This document shows, piece by piece, positions 48,594 to 56,795 of a stretch of 64,000 bases of DNA. The stretch is taken from NCBI GenBank assembly GCA_017448965.1, contig JAFSKK010000023.1:1-64000 (forward strand), given 5' to 3'. The DNA comes from Bacteroidaceae bacterium (lineage in GTDB: Bacteria > Bacteroidota > Bacteroidia > Bacteroidales > Bacteroidaceae). A program made the translations under genes and the position numbers. The notes below the pieces were generated by a model, which worked only from the letters and a program-made list of their open reading frames with translations, ran no database searches and was not told the DNA's origin. Position 1 is the stretch's first letter. Each line of letters opens with the position of its first letter.

Positions 48594-49412
48594 TTATTCG
48601 TCCTCCTTCTTGCGGCGAGAGCGGCGCTTTGGCTTCTCTTCCACAACCACTTCCTGCTTCACGCCAGCCAATTCTGGGTCGATGAGGATGCGGCCGCAAT
48701 ACTCACAGACAATCACCTTCTTGCGCATACGCACATCGAGCTGACGCTGTGGTGGAATCTTGGCGAAGCAACCACCGCAAGCATCACGCTGCACATACAC
48801 GATGCCAAGACCGTTGCGGCTGTTCTTGCGGATGCGCTTGAAACTCTGCAGAAGACGTGGCTCGATAACTGTTTCAAGGTTCTTGGCCTTTTCGCGCAAT
48901 TTCTCCTCGTCCGACTTGGTTTCAGCAACGATCTCATCCAGTTCGTTCTTTTTCAGTTCCAAATCCTGCAGACGGCCATCCAGTTCTTCCTTGTTCTTTG
49001 CCAAGAACTCTTCTCTGCCCTTCTCCATCAACTGTGCCTCACGGATGCGCTTGTTGCAGAGTTCCACCTCCAGCGTCTGGAATTCAATTTCCTTGTTCAG
49101 CAGGTCATACTCGCGGTTGTTGCGCACATTGTCCAGCTGCTCCTTATAGGTGTTCAGCTGCGATGTGGCCAGTTCTATCTTGCCGCGATACTCATTGATT
49201 TTCGCACGGATGTCAGCAATCTCAACTTCAGTCTTGCTGATACGAGTCTTCAATCCCTCGATGGTGTCCTCGAGGTCTTCCACTTCCAATGGGAGTTCAC
49301 CACGCAAGGTGCGGATGCGGTCAATCTCAGTCAAGATGGTTTGCAGCTGGTAGAGGTTTTTCAAACGCTCTTCCACTGGCATTTCCGATGGGTTGTCTTT
49401 TTTCTTTGCCAT
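48594..49412 (-). CDS. Coiled-coil C4 zinc-ribbon protein (DUF164/CT398 family)
   Basis: 272 residues: a long coiled coil (about 15-185, e.g. LRGELPLEVEDLEDTIEGLK) and a C-terminal zinc ribbon with CGGCFAKIPPQRQ and CEYCGRILIDPEL, ending in a lysine/arginine-rich tail. This family is conserved and proposed to bind nucleic acid or act in flagella-independent export, without proof. Lies 2 bp after the Nif3-like gene, a pairing conserved in Bacteroidales. Confidence 0.88.
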   Translation of the reverse strand: MAKKKDNPSEMPVEERLKNLYQLQTILTEIDRIRTLRGELPLEVEDLEDTIEGLKTRISKTEVEIADIRAKINEYRGKIELATSQLNTYKEQLDNVRNNREYDLLNKEIEFQTLEVELCNKRIREAQLMEKGREEFLAKNKEELDGRLQDLELKKNELDEIVAETKSDEEKLREKAKNLETVIEPRLLQSFKRIRKNSRNGLGIVYVQRDACGGCFAKIPPQRQLDVRMRKKVIVCEYCGRILIDPELAGVKQEVVVEEKPKRRSRRKKEDE

Positions 49413-49414
49413 TT

Positions 49415-50218
49415 TTATAGATAATTGATTGGGTTTGTATTCGTCTTTGCAAAATGCACAGGGAGTGAAGACGCCTTCTTCAAGATGATGTCACGCATCA
49501 CCTCAAGCGTGTACTGTTCACTCTCAAAGTGTCCTATCTCCAGCAGAAGCAAGTCTTTCTCATAGCCGAAGAAACGGTGGTAACCGATTTCGCCCGTAAT
49601 GAAAGCATCGGCTCCCTTCTCAATCGCTTTGGGAATGAGGAAAGCGCCAGCACCTCCACAGAGGGCAACACGTGTAATCGATTCCTTCTTGGCCATGTTA
49701 GCACGGAGCGATCTGAGGTGGAACACCTCTTTCACTCGCTCCATGAAGTCGTTCTGCGACAACGCTACAGGGAAAGCGGCGATAATGCCCTCACCTGCTG
49801 TAGTAGCTTTTCCGCCACACACATAATCATCTTTCTGCGACAGCCACTGAGGAGCCATCAAGCCCAGTTTCTCAGCCATCTTGAAACTCACTCCACCATG
49901 AGCCGAATCCAGATTGGTGTGAGCCGAATAAACCGTGATACCATTCTGTATTGCCTTGATGATGGTGCGTCCCACATAGTCACTTGGAGAAATGCTCTTC
50001 AAAGGGTGGAAGAGCAGGGGGTGATGACTCACAATGAGGTTACATCCACGCAGGATGGCCTCATCCACGACTTCTTCAGTCACGTCTAAACACAACAATG
50101 CCCCTGTAGTTTCTGCATCCTCTGCTAATCCAATCTGCAATCCCGCGTTATCGTAGCCGTCTTGCAGGGCCAGAGGAGCAAACTCTTCAAGGGCTCCTAA
50201 GATTTCCTTTACTTTCAT
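49415..50218 (-). CDS. Nif3-like dinuclear metal-centre protein
   Basis: About 267 residues from MKVKEILGALEEFAPLALQD. Metal-binding motifs: LQDGYDNAGLQIG, NLIVSHHPLLFHPLKS with two His, YSAHTNLDSAHGGVSF, and near the end FITGEIGYHRF with LLLEIGHFESEQ. Related GTP cyclohydrolase I type 2/NIF3 proteins form toroidal hexamers; function is unsettled. The longer frame to 50278 lacks family sequence. A -7 box lies at 50301-50308. Confidence 0.9.
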   Translation of the reverse strand: MKVKEILGALEEFAPLALQDGYDNAGLQIGLAEDAETTGALLCLDVTEEVVDEAILRGCNLIVSHHPLLFHPLKSISPSDYVGRTIIKAIQNGITVYSAHTNLDSAHGGVSFKMAEKLGLMAPQWLSQKDDYVCGGKATTAGEGIIAAFPVALSQNDFMERVKEVFHLRSLRANMAKKESITRVALCGGAGAFLIPKAIEKGADAFITGEIGYHRFFGYEKDLLLLEIGHFESEQYTLEVMRDIILKKASSLPVHFAKTNTNPINYL

Positions 50219-50300
50219 GTATGTCGGAAACGTTCTTTTATCAGGGTCTGATGAATGGTCTGAACAGAGCTTCCACAAGACTCTTTTTACGTTTCGGGTG

Positions 50301-50308
50301 CAAAGTTA
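50301..50308 (-). promoter_or_regulatory. -7 promoter box of the Nif3/zinc-ribbon operon
   Basis: Minus-strand TAACTTTG about 83 bp before the chosen start. Confidence 0.45.
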
Positions 50309-50499
50309 CACAATTTTTCCGACACCTTTTGCCAAAATAATGTTAAATGTTCAAACTTTCTCCCCCATTCTTTTGGAGGAATCAAAGAAAACATCCACCT
50401 TTGCGCTGTTCTATTAAAGTAGTACACTAATAAAGCCTTTAGGCATAACACTAAAATGTCATCAAATAAACCTACTATTTACTTATCAACCCAAGAACT

Positions 50500-51243
50500 A
50501 TGTTAGCAATCAAGAATGTGACCTATGGCTATAACGCCATCCACAATGTGCTGGAGAACTTCTCGCTCACCTACGAAGAGCCTGGCATCTACGGCCTTCT
50601 GGGCAAGAACGGCACAGGAAAGTCCACCCTACTCTACCTCATCATGGGTCTTCTGCGCCCCAAGCAGGGAGAAATCACCTTCGATGGCATCGACACGCGT
50701 CTGCGTAATCCAGAGGCATTGCAGGAGATGTTCATCGTGCCCGAAGAATACAACCTGCCCAGCATCTTGCTGCCCGACTACGTGAAGGTGTTCAAACCCT
50801 TCTACCCCAACTTCGACGAACAACTGCTGGTGCGCCTGCTCGAAGTGTTCGACATGCAAGGTGTGAACGGCGCCACCCTCAATGCTGACGGCATCCCTAA
50901 CATCAACCTGGGTGCCCTTTCGATGGGTCAGAAAAAGAAGATCTACATGTGCATCGCCCTCGCCACACGCACCAAACTGCTCCTGATGGACGAGCCAACC
51001 AACGGACTCGACATCCCCAGCAAGAGCCAGTTCCGTAAAGTGGTGGCACAAGGTATGCGCGAAGGCCAGACCATCATCATCTCCACCCATCAGGTGCGCG
51101 ATGTGGAGACCCTGCTCGACCACGTGACCATCATCGAGCAGAACGCTGTCCTCCTTAACGAGAAGATGAATATGGAAGAGCCTGTCAACCTTGAGGAACT
51201 CTTCATCGAGGCCCTCAATCGTGCACAAATTTCTGCTTCCTAA
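50500..51243 (+). CDS. ABC transporter ATP-binding protein
   Basis: 247 residues with Walker A GLLGKNGTGKSTLLYLIMGL, a Q-loop-like FIVPEEYNL, signature LSMGQKKKIYMCIAL, Walker B LLLMDEPTNGLDIPSK and the His switch ISTHQVRD. It powers the permease encoded next. First gene of a four-gene operon (ATPase, permease, GntR regulator, head-GIN lipoprotein) of the YtrA-like type used for envelope or antibiotic stress. Confidence 0.93.
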   Translation: MLAIKNVTYGYNAIHNVLENFSLTYEEPGIYGLLGKNGTGKSTLLYLIMGLLRPKQGEITFDGIDTRLRNPEALQEMFIVPEEYNLPSILLPDYVKVFKPFYPNFDEQLLVRLLEVFDMQGVNGATLNADGIPNINLGALSMGQKKKIYMCIALATRTKLLLMDEPTNGLDIPSKSQFRKVVAQGMREGQTIIISTHQVRDVETLLDHVTIIEQNAVLLNEKMNMEEPVNLEELFIEALNRAQISAS

Positions 51244-51248
51244 ACCCA

Positions 51249-51329
51249 ATTATCCGATTACTCTGAATATTCTGACTATTCTGAATACTCTGATTACTCC
51301 GAATACTCTGACTATTCCGATTACTCCGA
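51249..51329. repeat. Nine tandem copies of a 9-bp repeat inside the ABC operon
   Basis: Consensus (A/T/C)TA(C/T)TC(C/T)GA repeated nine times without interruption between the ATPase stop and the permease start. A frame across the repeat exists but is low complexity, and the permease start lies after it. Confidence 0.85.
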
Positions 51330-51355
51330 AAAATCATAAAAAAAACAACCCCACT

Positions 51356-52309
51356 ATGAATTTCGATAAAAACCGCTTTGCGAACTTCGCAAAATATGAC
51401 CTGACCATCAACAAGGCTTTCTTCCGCAACTTGCTGCTCGTCACCATTGCAGGAGCCGTCGGCATCGCCATGATGGGCTTCATCGCACGCTACAACATCT
51501 ATCACGACGTTGCCAGCAACCTGAGTGAATGGAACACAGTACCAGAACCTGGCGAGTTCTCACACTACACCTTTAACTACCTCACTGCCTCCTACGAGAT
51601 ATGCTTCTTTCTCGTAATGATGAGCATCTTCGCCGGCTGTTGGGCACACAATCTGCGCAACAAACAGGGGCGCATCATCGAACTCACCCTGCCCGCCACC
51701 AATCTGGAGAAGTTCACTTGGCACACCCTGCTCATGCTGGTAGGCGGTTTCGTGCTCTGTCTCGTTTCGATGCTCATTGCCGATGGTCTCAACGCATTGC
51801 TCACACTCATGATGTATGGCGCAGACAACGGCATCGGGTCACTCTCGCGCTCCATTGGCGAAATCATCACGCTCAGCATTACATCTGGCGACATGCTCAC
51901 CCTCCCATCCATTTCTTCAGGTGGAGACGTAAGCGCAGAAGACGTGAAGACCATCTACCTGCTCAGAGCTGTCTCCTTCGCCATCATCGCAACCGCCCTC
52001 TGCGAGATTGTCACATTCTTCTTTGGCAATGCGCTGAAGTACAAGTACAACATCATCCTCACCTACATCGCCCTCCAAGTCCTCAGCGCTGTCGGCAGCA
52101 TCTGCTTCTTCATCATCACAGCCGTCACAACAGGCGAGGCCATCGATGCCATTGCCGACTCTGATATGGACAACAACGATGTCATCAACCTCCTCACAGG
52201 TCTATCGGTTGCTGGTGGCGTGCTCAGCCTCCTGGTGGCTGCAGGGCTTATCTGGTGGAGTTATCGCCGCTACACCAAGGCACAGATTTCTGCACCTTTC
52301 AACAAATAA
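51356..52309 (+). CDS. ABC transporter permease
   Basis: About 317 residues from MNFDKNRFANFAKYDLTINK with six predicted helices (near residues 20-40, 70-90, 115-140, 195-215, 225-250 and 278-300). The cytoplasmic loop NLRNKQGRIIELTLPATNLE resembles ABC-2-type exporters of Bacteroidetes. It starts after the 9-bp repeat; frames upstream of it are repeat-derived. The substrate is unknown. Confidence 0.85.
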   Translation: MNFDKNRFANFAKYDLTINKAFFRNLLLVTIAGAVGIAMMGFIARYNIYHDVASNLSEWNTVPEPGEFSHYTFNYLTASYEICFFLVMMSIFAGCWAHNLRNKQGRIIELTLPATNLEKFTWHTLLMLVGGFVLCLVSMLIADGLNALLTLMMYGADNGIGSLSRSIGEIITLSITSGDMLTLPSISSGGDVSAEDVKTIYLLRAVSFAIIATALCEIVTFFFGNALKYKYNIILTYIALQVLSAVGSICFFIITAVTTGEAIDAIADSDMDNNDVINLLTGLSVAGGVLSLLVAAGLIWWSYRRYTKAQISAPFNK

Positions 52310-52339
52310 AAGGCACCACTATCCATAAAAAGCACTACT

Positions 52340-52705
52340 ATGCGATTCAAAGACAACAAAGCCATCTATCAGCAAATAGCCGACCTCATCTGCGAGGACA
52401 TCCTGCAAGGGAAGCTGTTGGAAGATGAGCGCATTCCAAGCGTGAGGGAATACGCCACCACCTTGGAGGTGAACGCCAACACCTGTGCTCGGGCTTACGA
52501 CTGGTTGCAAGGGCAGAACATCATCTACACCAAACGCGGCCTCGGCTATTTTGTTTCTCTTGGCGCAAAAGACGCCATCCTGCAGATGAAGCGCGAGGAG
52601 TTCATGAACCAGACGCTGCCAGATGTAGCGCGACTCATGACCAGCCTCAACATCAGCATCAGCGAATTGAACCAAGGAATTTACAACTACCAAATGACAA
52701 AATAA
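52340..52705 (+). CDS. GntR/YtrA-family transcriptional regulator
   Basis: 121 residues: winged helix-turn-helix of the GntR class (AIYQQIADLICEDILQGKLL, IPSVREYATTLEVNANTCAR, AYDWLQGQNIIYTKRGLGYF) with a short C-terminal dimerisation helix, as in YtrA regulators that repress adjacent ABC exporters. It probably controls this operon. Confidence 0.92.
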   Translation: MRFKDNKAIYQQIADLICEDILQGKLLEDERIPSVREYATTLEVNANTCARAYDWLQGQNIIYTKRGLGYFVSLGAKDAILQMKREEFMNQTLPDVARLMTSLNISISELNQGIYNYQMTK

Positions 52706-52709
52706 CAGC

Positions 52710-53525
52710 ATGAAACTCAGAACTATCCTAATGATTACCAGCCTTGCCGCTGTGGCAGCCACCATCACATCCTGCAATTTCAGCAGCGACGACCTGAACC
52801 GGTTGGCACGCAAGGAAGCAGGCAAGGACTCCTATCGCGACAGCGAGAAATGGGGTAAAGTCGTCACACAAACCATCGAGGTCGAAGACTTCACCCACAT
52901 CAACCTGAAGGGCAATGCCGACATCAAGTTCACCCAAGGCGATGAACTGAAGGTGGAAGCCTATGGCAACGAGAAAGCCATTGCTGAGAACGACATCACG
53001 GTGAAGGACGGCACACTGATCGTGGCACAAAAGACAGGTTCGAAAGGCACCGTTCCCACCATCAAAATCATGGTGACTGCACCCAATCTCGAGAGCATCG
53101 ACGTGAGCGGTACAGGCGATGTGGAAATCAAGGACGAGAACGAGCTGGAGGGTGACCTGCAAATCCTCATCAGCGGCACAGGAGATGTGGACTTGGAGCG
53201 TGTGGAATGCCGACAACTCACCGTCCACATCAGCGGCAAGGGCGACATCACAGCCGAGAAAATCAAGTGTGAGAAAGCCGACATCAGCATCAGCGGCGAT
53301 GGCGACATGAAAGCCGATGTGAAAGCCAACGACATCCAGGTGGAGATTGGCGGCACAGGCGATGCTGACCTCGACGTGAAATGCCAAGACCTCACCGTCA
53401 CCGCTGGCGGCACAGGCGAGGTGGAACTGAAAGGCGAGTGTGCCCACTTGACCAAGAAATCGGGAGGTATGGCAAGCATCGACTCTCGCCGGCTGACCAT
53501 CCACGAAGACATCCGCATCCAATAA
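52710..53525 (+). CDS. Head-GIN (DUF2807) lipoprotein
   Basis: 271 residues with a lipoprotein signal (IILAAVAATITSC-type, Cys at about 22) and a right-handed beta-solenoid of repeating GTGDVEI or GKGDITA units (DVSGTGDVEIKD, GTGDVDLERVECRQLTVH, SGKGDITAEKIKCEKADISI). These predicted adhesins or sensors are often next to GntR/PspC modules. The beta-helix repeats make it anchor on the cell surface or periplasm. Confidence 0.85.
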   Translation: MKLRTILMITSLAAVAATITSCNFSSDDLNRLARKEAGKDSYRDSEKWGKVVTQTIEVEDFTHINLKGNADIKFTQGDELKVEAYGNEKAIAENDITVKDGTLIVAQKTGSKGTVPTIKIMVTAPNLESIDVSGTGDVEIKDENELEGDLQILISGTGDVDLERVECRQLTVHISGKGDITAEKIKCEKADISISGDGDMKADVKANDIQVEIGGTGDADLDVKCQDLTVTAGGTGEVELKGECAHLTKKSGGMASIDSRRLTIHEDIRIQ

Positions 53526-53567
53526 TTCTCGCCGTCACATTCCCACAGAGAACTCCTTCATTGCACA

Positions 53568-53606
53568 AAAACCGCACTTTTTACACAAAAATGTGCGGTT
53601 TTTTTT
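53568..53606 (+). terminator. Terminator after the ABC/GIN operon
   Basis: AAAACCGCAC pairs with GTGCGGTTTT and is followed by a T-run. Confidence 0.8.
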
Positions 53607-53626
53607 GTGTTTTATCACTTTTAACT

Positions 53627-53634
53627 TAACTTTG
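53627..53634 (+). promoter_or_regulatory. -7 box of the carboxylesterase gene
   Basis: TAACTTTG 43 bp before ATG 53677; it excludes the longer frame that starts at 53593. Confidence 0.5.
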
Positions 53635-53676
53635 CACCCACATCACCTATTTCCTTCACTAACCCCAGAACTGAAT

Positions 53677-55278
53677 ATGAAGAGAATCATCTTGGCCTTT
53701 CTGGCAGTAACAGCCCTTTTGTTCATGTCCCACGAGACCATCTTTGCTTCATCCATCCAAGACGACATCACGACAAACGATGAAACTGCTACTGCGGACA
53801 CTCCTGTGGTGAGCACCCAATCTGGCCTCATCAGCGGAACGGTGCAAGAAGGCACTTTGGCCTATCTGGGCATCCCATACGCACGGGTGGAGCGATTCAT
53901 GCCTCCCCTGCCCGTAGAGCCGTGGGACAGCATCAGGCTGTGCGACCACTGGGGGCCTCAAGCGATGCAACACACCTCAGGACGCCAACTCAGCGAAGCC
54001 GAGATGTCGGAAAAGAACTCCTGTGTGCTCAACGTGTGGACCACCGACCTGAAGGCACACAAGCCTGTCATGCTGTGGATTCACGGCGGCGGCTTCGACT
54101 CTGGCACCTCCAGTTGGGACCCAGGCATGCTGCTGGCCAAGAGAGATGTGGTGGTGGTCAGTCTGAACCATCGGCTCAACATCTTGGGATTCCTCGACCT
54201 CTCGGCTGTTTCCGACAAATACAAGCACTCCGGCAACGTGGGCATGCTCGACATTGTGGCTGCGCTGAAGTGGATACGCGACAACATCGCCGCATTTGGT
54301 GGCGACCCCTCCAACGTGACCATCTTTGGAGAATCAGGCGGTGGCGGAAAAGTGGGCACACTCATGTGCATGCCTGACGCAAAGGGACTTTTCCACAAAG
54401 CCATCATCATGAGCGGAACCATCCTCAACATCAACACCCAAGCCGCCACACAAGAACTGGGCAAGGCTGTGCTGAGAGAACTGAACATCCCAGAGAACGA
54501 AGTGGAACGCCTCAACGATATTCCCTACGAAGACCTCTACGCCATAGGACAGCGAGCAATGGCCCATAGCGTCGGCACACGCCTTCCTGGCACCCCCATG
54601 ATGTGGGGATTCGGCCCTACCCCCGATGGCGAAGTGGTCATGCAGCAACCTTTCCAGCCAGGCTTTGCCGAACTCTCCTCCGATGTGCCCCTGCTCATCG
54701 GCACCACCTTCAACGAGGTGCAACATCTGCGCTACAATCAACCGCTCACAACGACAGAAGCCCGCGAAGAACTCCGCAAGACTTTTGGCGACGACACCGA
54801 TGCCTACATCGAGGCCTTCAGGGCTGCCTATCCCCAACACACTCCGCAAGACCTCCTGAGCATCGACTGGCTCTTCCGCGCCAAGACCCTCATCACCGCC
54901 GATGCTGTAGCTGAAACACGCAAGGCACCCACCTACATGTATATGTTCACATGGCGTTCTCCCGTCAGTCGCGCCTCCACGCATGGTGCCGAAGTCAAAT
55001 TCTGCTTCAACGCCCCCCAACACGCTGGAGACAACCTTCCCAACCCCACCGAACAAGACCTTCAGTTGGGCAACCTCATGTCATCCGCATGGGCACAATT
55101 CGCCAAAACCGGCAACCCCAGCATCAGTTCCCTCCCCGCTTGGCAACCCTACACCCCCACCAACGGCGAACTCATGGTGTTCGACCGCCAATGCCAAGTG
55201 CGCCACAATCCCGACCGACGCCTTCAGGAAATCATCAACAAGCATTGCTTCTCGCTGCTCGACAAGCATACGAAGTGA
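53677..55278 (+). CDS. Type B carboxylesterase
   Basis: About 533 residues from MKRIILAFLAVTALLFMSHE, a secreted alpha/beta hydrolase. VMLWIHGGGFDSGTSSWDP holds the oxyanion hole, VTIFGESGGGGKVGTLMCM the nucleophile Ser, and STHGAEVKFCFN the catalytic His; MSEKNSCVLNVW matches the family's second signature. It would hydrolyse esters such as acetyl or feruloyl groups on plant glycans, fitting the nearby glycosidases, but the substrate is not proven. Confidence 0.9.
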   Translation: MKRIILAFLAVTALLFMSHETIFASSIQDDITTNDETATADTPVVSTQSGLISGTVQEGTLAYLGIPYARVERFMPPLPVEPWDSIRLCDHWGPQAMQHTSGRQLSEAEMSEKNSCVLNVWTTDLKAHKPVMLWIHGGGFDSGTSSWDPGMLLAKRDVVVVSLNHRLNILGFLDLSAVSDKYKHSGNVGMLDIVAALKWIRDNIAAFGGDPSNVTIFGESGGGGKVGTLMCMPDAKGLFHKAIIMSGTILNINTQAATQELGKAVLRELNIPENEVERLNDIPYEDLYAIGQRAMAHSVGTRLPGTPMMWGFGPTPDGEVVMQQPFQPGFAELSSDVPLLIGTTFNEVQHLRYNQPLTTTEAREELRKTFGDDTDAYIEAFRAAYPQHTPQDLLSIDWLFRAKTLITADAVAETRKAPTYMYMFTWRSPVSRASTHGAEVKFCFNAPQHAGDNLPNPTEQDLQLGNLMSSAWAQFAKTGNPSISSLPAWQPYTPTNGELMVFDRQCQVRHNPDRRLQEIINKHCFSLLDKHTK

Positions 55279-55364
55279 TGCAGGCAGTTCACACCCGCCA
55301 CTTCCACTACCTCCACATCCCTCTTTCCAATACCACCAACGACTCTCTTTCAGAGCCTCAAAAT

Positions 55365-55429
55365 CGGTGTGACTCAGACCGACACCCTCGGTGTGACTCA
55401 GACCGACCTACCCGGTGTGAGTCACACCG
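55365..55429. repeat. 24-bp tandem palindromic repeat
   Basis: CGGTGTGACTCAGACCGAC-like units start at 55365, 55389 and 55413 (period 24). The third carries GGTGTGAGTCACACC, a near-perfect palindrome. It fills part of the 283-bp gap after the carboxylesterase, which otherwise holds only the promoter of the next gene. Confidence 0.8.
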
Positions 55430-55517
55430 CCAAAGAGGCAGTGGAAGAAAGGAAAAAGCCATCATTCCACTATCAAGTTGGTCAAAACGAAAGAAACGAT
55501 AAAAAGTGAAGAAAAAG

Positions 55518-55549
55518 TTTGGAGGTGTGGATGGGATGTGCTACCTTTG
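55518..55549 (+). promoter_or_regulatory. Promoter of the HD-domain gene
   Basis: TTTG (55518-55521), 20 bp spacer, TACCTTTG (55542-55549): the best match to the Bacteroidetes consensus in the window. The ATG follows after 12 bp, so the leader is only a few bases. Confidence 0.65.
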
Positions 55550-55561
55550 TGAAAAAATTGT

Positions 55562-56173
55562 ATGACACAGGCGGAGTTTCAGAACTTGATCGATAAGCAC
55601 AGCCAAACGTTGGAGGAGATGAAGGCGACGGCACATGCGTTGCACGCGAGCGTGAACCAAATGTATGACAAGGTGCATCCGTATGGAGTGCATCTGGATA
55701 TGGTGGCGGAATCGGTGTCTCAGTACGGGCACTTGGTGTGTGCTGACGAGCAGGATGTGCTGCCCTTGTTCTTCGGAGCCTACTTCCACGACAGCATCGA
55801 GGATGCACGACAGACCTACAACGATGTGACGAGGTTGGCCAGCCGATGGATGGACAAGGAACAGGCATACATGGCTGCTGAAATCGTCTATGCGCTGACG
55901 AATGACAAGGGACGCACACGCGCTGAACGTGCCGGAGAGAACTACTACCGAGGCATCCGCGAGACACCCTACGCCCCCTTCGTGAAACTGGCCGACCGAC
56001 TGGCCAATATCACCTACTCCTGCTCAAACGGCAATGAGCTCAACACCTACATGAAAGCGGTGTACAAGCAGGAACTTCCTCACTTTCTGGAGGGAATCAA
56101 TGCCCACAGCGAGGACGGGAGGATGGCATTGCCACAAGTGATGGTGAATCAAATTTTTGCACAAATCTCATAA
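55562..56173 (+). CDS. HD-domain phosphohydrolase, SpoT-hydrolase-like
   Basis: 203 residues with an HD signature GAYFHDSIEDARQTYNDVTR, upstream LHASVNQMYDKVHPYGVHLD with metal-binding His, and PFVKLADRLANITYSCSNG, as in small alarmone hydrolases (MESH1-like). It probably hydrolyses (p)ppGpp or another nucleotide. No synthetase domain is present. The gene for a small membrane protein follows after 16 bp. Confidence 0.85.
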   Translation: MTQAEFQNLIDKHSQTLEEMKATAHALHASVNQMYDKVHPYGVHLDMVAESVSQYGHLVCADEQDVLPLFFGAYFHDSIEDARQTYNDVTRLASRWMDKEQAYMAAEIVYALTNDKGRTRAERAGENYYRGIRETPYAPFVKLADRLANITYSCSNGNELNTYMKAVYKQELPHFLEGINAHSEDGRMALPQVMVNQIFAQIS

Positions 56174-56189
56174 AAAAGAAGACACGCTT

Positions 56190-56702
56190 ATGACTACAAA
56201 CACACAACTCTACACGCTGAACTATGACGAGGTGAAGACGTATCTGTGGACAGCCGCGTTCGTGGTTGCCAACATGGCGCTGCCTCAGTTGTTTCATCTC
56301 ATTCCGCAGGGTGGCATCATGTTTGCCCCACTCTCTTTCGTCATTCTGGCTGGCTCCTACAAATTCGGTTGGAAAGCAGGACTTCTGGCCGCTCTTGCCT
56401 CACCTGTGGTGAACAACCTTGTGTTTGGTGCACCAGCATGGGGTGTAGTGCCTGTGATGGCGCTCAAACTGGCCTTCCTCGCTGTTGCTGCAGGACTGAC
56501 GGCACAATATTTCAAGAAGGTGAACCTGTTGCTGCTCACAGGCGTGGTGATGACAGCCGAACTGCTGGGAGGTCTCAGCGAACTGGCACTCACGGGCGGC
56601 ATCTCCGCCACCATTGCCGACTTCACCATCGGCTGGCCAGGCCTGCTGCTGCAAGTGTTCGGCACGTATGCCCTACTTGTTTTCTCTGCCAAAAAGAACT
56701 GA
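56190..56702 (+). CDS. Small membrane protein resembling an ECF transporter S component
   Basis: About 170 residues from MTTNTQLYTLNYDEVKTYLW with about five helices and Gly/Ala-rich loops (MFAPLSFVILAGSYKFGWKA, GGISATIADFTIGWPGLLLQ). Size and topology fit substrate-binding S components of energy-coupling-factor vitamin transporters, but no A or T components are nearby. Probably cotranscribed with the HD hydrolase. Confidence 0.6.
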   Translation: MTTNTQLYTLNYDEVKTYLWTAAFVVANMALPQLFHLIPQGGIMFAPLSFVILAGSYKFGWKAGLLAALASPVVNNLVFGAPAWGVVPVMALKLAFLAVAAGLTAQYFKKVNLLLLTGVVMTAELLGGLSELALTGGISATIADFTIGWPGLLLQVFGTYALLVFSAKKN

Positions 56703-56730
56703 AGATTGACGATATCCACGAACAAAAAAT

Positions 56731-56762
56731 GGGAACCTCACCGCTGCATGTGTGAGGTTCCC
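56731..56762. terminator. Bidirectional terminator between ECF-like and peptidase genes
   Basis: GGGAACCTCAC pairs with GTGAGGTTCCC, flanked by an A-run on one side and ATTTTG on the other. Confidence 0.8.
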
Positions 56763-56795
56763 ATTTTGCTGTTATGATAACAGGCAACAAGCCGT

